Of a DNA stretch of 8,185 nt, positions 5,731-8,185 are shown piece by piece. How positions within the stretch are numbered: the first letter of the stretch is position 1; every line of letters begins with the position of its first letter. The notes beneath the pieces are model-generated. The model did not search any database and was not told the DNA's origin. It was given only the letters and a program-made list of their open reading frames with translations. The stretch spans positions 6,417 through 14,601 of the forward strand of contig CAORJJ010000053.1 in assembly GCA_948517135.1 (NCBI GenBank). The letters are read 5' to 3'. The position numbers and the translations under genes are program-made. Source of the DNA: an uncultured Clostridia bacterium. GTDB lineage: Bacteria; Bacillota; Clostridia; TANB77; CAG-508.

Positions 5731-8145
5731 TTATTTTCGCCTCACTATTTTACTTACAATTACAGTCATATCATCTGGAGCAACTCCAAAGTTGTTATCT
5801 ATCGCCTCTGCCAATATTAAATCGGCTATTTTTTGTACATTATTTGTAGATACATTTTTTAAGAATTCTTCTATCCAATTTTCTTTTGTATCATCTTTAG
5901 TTTCTAAAACTCCATCACTACACATAACATAAATATCATTATTATTTACTGATACAGTTTCAGATTGTAATTCAATACTATCAATTATTCCTACTGGCAA
6001 ATTGCTTAATTCTATTTTTGCAACTTCTTTATTATTCTTTATGTAAGTACTACATGCTGCATTTTTTATAAGTTCTGCTTTTCCTGAATATAAATCTAAT
6101 ATTATTACATCTAATGTTGAGTATGATTCTTTATTTAACATAAACATTCTAGAATTAATCATTTGCAAAGATTCTTCTTTATCAAATCCTGCTGATAACA
6201 TTTGCTTTATCAGTCTTAATGTAACTTTACTAGATTCTCTTGCTTTTGCTCCACTTCCCATACCATCTGCAATAGCTAACAAATATTTACCATCTGCTAA
6301 CTTTATTTGAAGACTACAATCTCCTGAAATTCTGCTACCATCTTTAGTTATTTTACTACTTCCTACTTGCAAAATGTACTTGTCTTCACTTGCATAAACT
6401 TGATAATACTCTTTTTCCTCTTCATTTATTCTATCTCTTTGAAGTGTTACTTTATTGCCAATTCCCTTTGAAATAATTTCTGAAATATTTGTAGTTGTTT
6501 CTTTTCTTTTTAGAGACTCATTATTATAATCTAATTTTACTTCTATAATATGTTTTCCGTTATTCAATAATTTTATTTTACATTCTTCTATATCTATATT
6601 TTTACTTTTTAATAATAATTCAACCTGCTGTTCTTTTTGAGCAAACTCATTTTCCTTTTTCTGAACAATTTCTTGTGCACAATTCTCTATAACTTTTCCT
6701 ACATTTTCTAAACTTTTATTCATAGATTGTAGATTTCTTTTTCTTTCTTCTTCTTTAGCTTTATTTATTTGTGCTATTTTTAATGTTCTATTTGCAATTT
6801 TTACAATTTCTTGTAAATCATTTTTTATATTTTCATCTTGCATTACAACATAATTATTGTGATTCTTTAATACTTCGACCACTTCTTTATCAACAATTAT
6901 ATCGTTTTCTCTTAATACTTTGCAAATATCTCTTGCAATTCCATTTTCTTCGTTTGAAATTTCTTCATAAAAAATATTATTCTTTACATCTTCTAAATTA
7001 TCAAGAAAATCTTGAATAAAATTTTCATTTTCAATCATTTCTTCCTTTGAAGGAGTATTCATTAATTGATTAAACATATCTGAAATTGTTCTTAGCTTTT
7101 CAGAAACATCTTCATTAGCAGAATTTAACCTATTATCTCCATGATTAGAAATTAGTTTTGTTTTGCTTCCTATTAAATCCTCTAAATCTATTTTAAAATT
7201 TTGTGGAACTAATAATAATCCTATTGATGCAATAAATATCTCTCTAAAATATAAAATTACTGGTGAAGCACCTCTTACCCAATAAGTAAGCATTGCATTT
7301 CCCAAAATAAATCCTATTATAACTCCTATTTTTCCAAATCTGTTTAATAACCCAGATAAAATACCAGAAATCGCAAACATGGAAATTTGAACAAAGCTTG
7401 TACCATCAATTAAACTAATAGAAACTCCAACAGCAATACCTGTTACAGCACCTATCATCATTCCATATTTCCATCCTAAAACCATAATCATAAAAATTAT
7501 AATTATATTACTAATATTTAATGAAAAAATATTTAATTTGTTAAATACTATACTTGCAATAGCAACAATTATAACACTTCCAATAAGCTCTTCTGTTGTG
7601 AAAGCACTTTTGATTTTTATATTTTTTATAAATACTAGTCCATTAACAAAAATTTTATAAAAAACGTATATTATTGCTGCTGAAACTATTCCCATAAAAA
7701 AGTCATAAAATAAAAAACCACCTTTTATGCACTTTATTAGTGAAATTATAATAGAAGCAGTAAATAATTTACCACCTGATTTTACATTCTCATTTCTATC
7801 TTCAATTGCAACTTTTGACTTAAATATTAGAACAAAAATGAAATATATCACTATTGTAGAAAGAAAAGACACAACAGCTGATACCCCACCTTTTATAGCT
7901 GTTCCAATGATTGCCATTATAAACACTCCTGCAATTGGAATAGATTCCCCTACGCATGCTGCAACCATAGCTAGTCCAAAAGGCATTATTTCATTCTTTA
8001 CTGATAAAGTAGACATTAATACTGTTAAAATATAAATAATTATATTTTGAATTTTAAAAATTTGTTTTAATCTATATTTAATATTACTATTTTTTTCTTC
8101 TTCTAATTCTTCTTGAAATCCCATATCCGCAATATTTTGAAACAT
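5731..8145 (-). CDS. spoIIE: Stage II sporulation protein E (SpoIIE), PP2C phosphatase
   Basis: Complete 804-aa SpoIIE (Bacillus subtilis: 827 aa). By family it sits at the asymmetric division septum, interacts with FtsZ, and dephosphorylates SpoIIAA to release sigma-F in the forespore. Seen: a membrane domain with about ten hydrophobic segments (roughly 30-315), a charged central region with coiled-coil potential (about 450-530), and a C-terminal PP2C domain with ADGMGSGAKA (Asp627), CSDGVLETKDD (Asp744) and APDDMT (Asp791/Asp792), the metal-binding aspartates of the family. All key residues are present. The start, ATG 8145, has a GAGGTGG site 6 nt upstream. Only 40 nt of upstream sequence are in the window; TATATT at 8167-8172 could be a -10, but the -35 and any Spo0A boxes would lie mostly outside. 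Downstream is a terminator and a convergent gene, so the tilS-hpt-ftsH genes that follow spoIIE in Bacillus are absent here. Confidence 0.97.
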   Translation of the reverse strand: MFQNIADMGFQEELEEEKNSNIKYRLKQIFKIQNIIIYILTVLMSTLSVKNEIMPFGLAMVAACVGESIPIAGVFIMAIIGTAIKGGVSAVVSFLSTIVIYFIFVLIFKSKVAIEDRNENVKSGGKLFTASIIISLIKCIKGGFLFYDFFMGIVSAAIIYVFYKIFVNGLVFIKNIKIKSAFTTEELIGSVIIVAIASIVFNKLNIFSLNISNIIIIFMIMVLGWKYGMMIGAVTGIAVGVSISLIDGTSFVQISMFAISGILSGLLNRFGKIGVIIGFILGNAMLTYWVRGASPVILYFREIFIASIGLLLVPQNFKIDLEDLIGSKTKLISNHGDNRLNSANEDVSEKLRTISDMFNQLMNTPSKEEMIENENFIQDFLDNLEDVKNNIFYEEISNEENGIARDICKVLRENDIIVDKEVVEVLKNHNNYVVMQDENIKNDLQEIVKIANRTLKIAQINKAKEEERKRNLQSMNKSLENVGKVIENCAQEIVQKKENEFAQKEQQVELLLKSKNIDIEECKIKLLNNGKHIIEVKLDYNNESLKRKETTTNISEIISKGIGNKVTLQRDRINEEEKEYYQVYASEDKYILQVGSSKITKDGSRISGDCSLQIKLADGKYLLAIADGMGSGAKARESSKVTLRLIKQMLSAGFDKEESLQMINSRMFMLNKESYSTLDVIILDLYSGKAELIKNAACSTYIKNNKEVAKIELSNLPVGIIDSIELQSETVSVNNNDIYVMCSDGVLETKDDTKENWIEEFLKNVSTNNVQKIADLILAEAIDNNFGVAPDDMTVIVSKIVRRK

Positions 8146-8185
8146 CCTTAACCACCTCTCACTTTTAATATATAATTATTTAACC

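Noticed and set aside
6771..8035. Plus-strand open frames within spoIIE (6771-7019 and 7727-8035)
   Set aside because: They are antisense to conserved SpoIIE sequence and have no recognisable domain or convincing ribosome binding site.

Overview
This is a strongly AT-rich window from the chromosome of an endospore-forming Firmicute (Bacillota), most probably an anaerobe of the Clostridia. The evidence is the low GC content, purine-rich ribosome binding sites, TTG start use, and two genes confined to spore formers: spoIIE (asymmetric division and sigma-F activation) and ypeB (germination). No species is assigned. I see no mobile element, CRISPR array, rRNA or tRNA.

Layout, left to right. Positions 45-2398, minus strand: a two-gene unit with an alpha/beta hydrolase first and a membrane-anchored MurF-type ligase second, 14 nt apart from the hydrolase stop to the preferred ligase start. 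Positions 2399-2639: a 241-nt intergenic region that is unusually rich in dyads. It holds a putative promoter with a palindrome in its spacer, a 68-nt imperfect hairpin just ahead of the hydrolase ribosome binding site, and a 13-bp stem just past ypeB. Positions 2640-3986, minus: ypeB, without sleB next to it. Positions 3987-4124: a short divergent control region with a very good sigma-A type promoter to the right and an overlapping weaker candidate to the left. Positions 4125-5663, plus: a GT28/MGDG-synthase-like lipid glycosyltransferase fused in frame to a C-terminal Nudix domain. Positions 5671-5699: a near-perfect bidirectional terminator between convergent genes. Positions 5731-8145, minus: complete spoIIE with its N-terminal membrane domain and C-terminal PP2C phosphatase.

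Common theme: cell envelope and sporulation. MurF makes the peptidoglycan precursor, the glycosyltransferase probably builds membrane glycolipid, SpoIIE acts at the asymmetric septum, and YpeB works with the cortex hydrolase SleB during germination. The genes lie in separate transcription units, so a joint function is only inferred.

Most interesting points: the glycosyltransferase-Nudix fusion, the membrane-anchored MurF paired with an alpha/beta hydrolase, and the structured leader and operator-like dyads between ypeB and the hydrolase. Nothing here amounts to a clearly new defence or mobile system.
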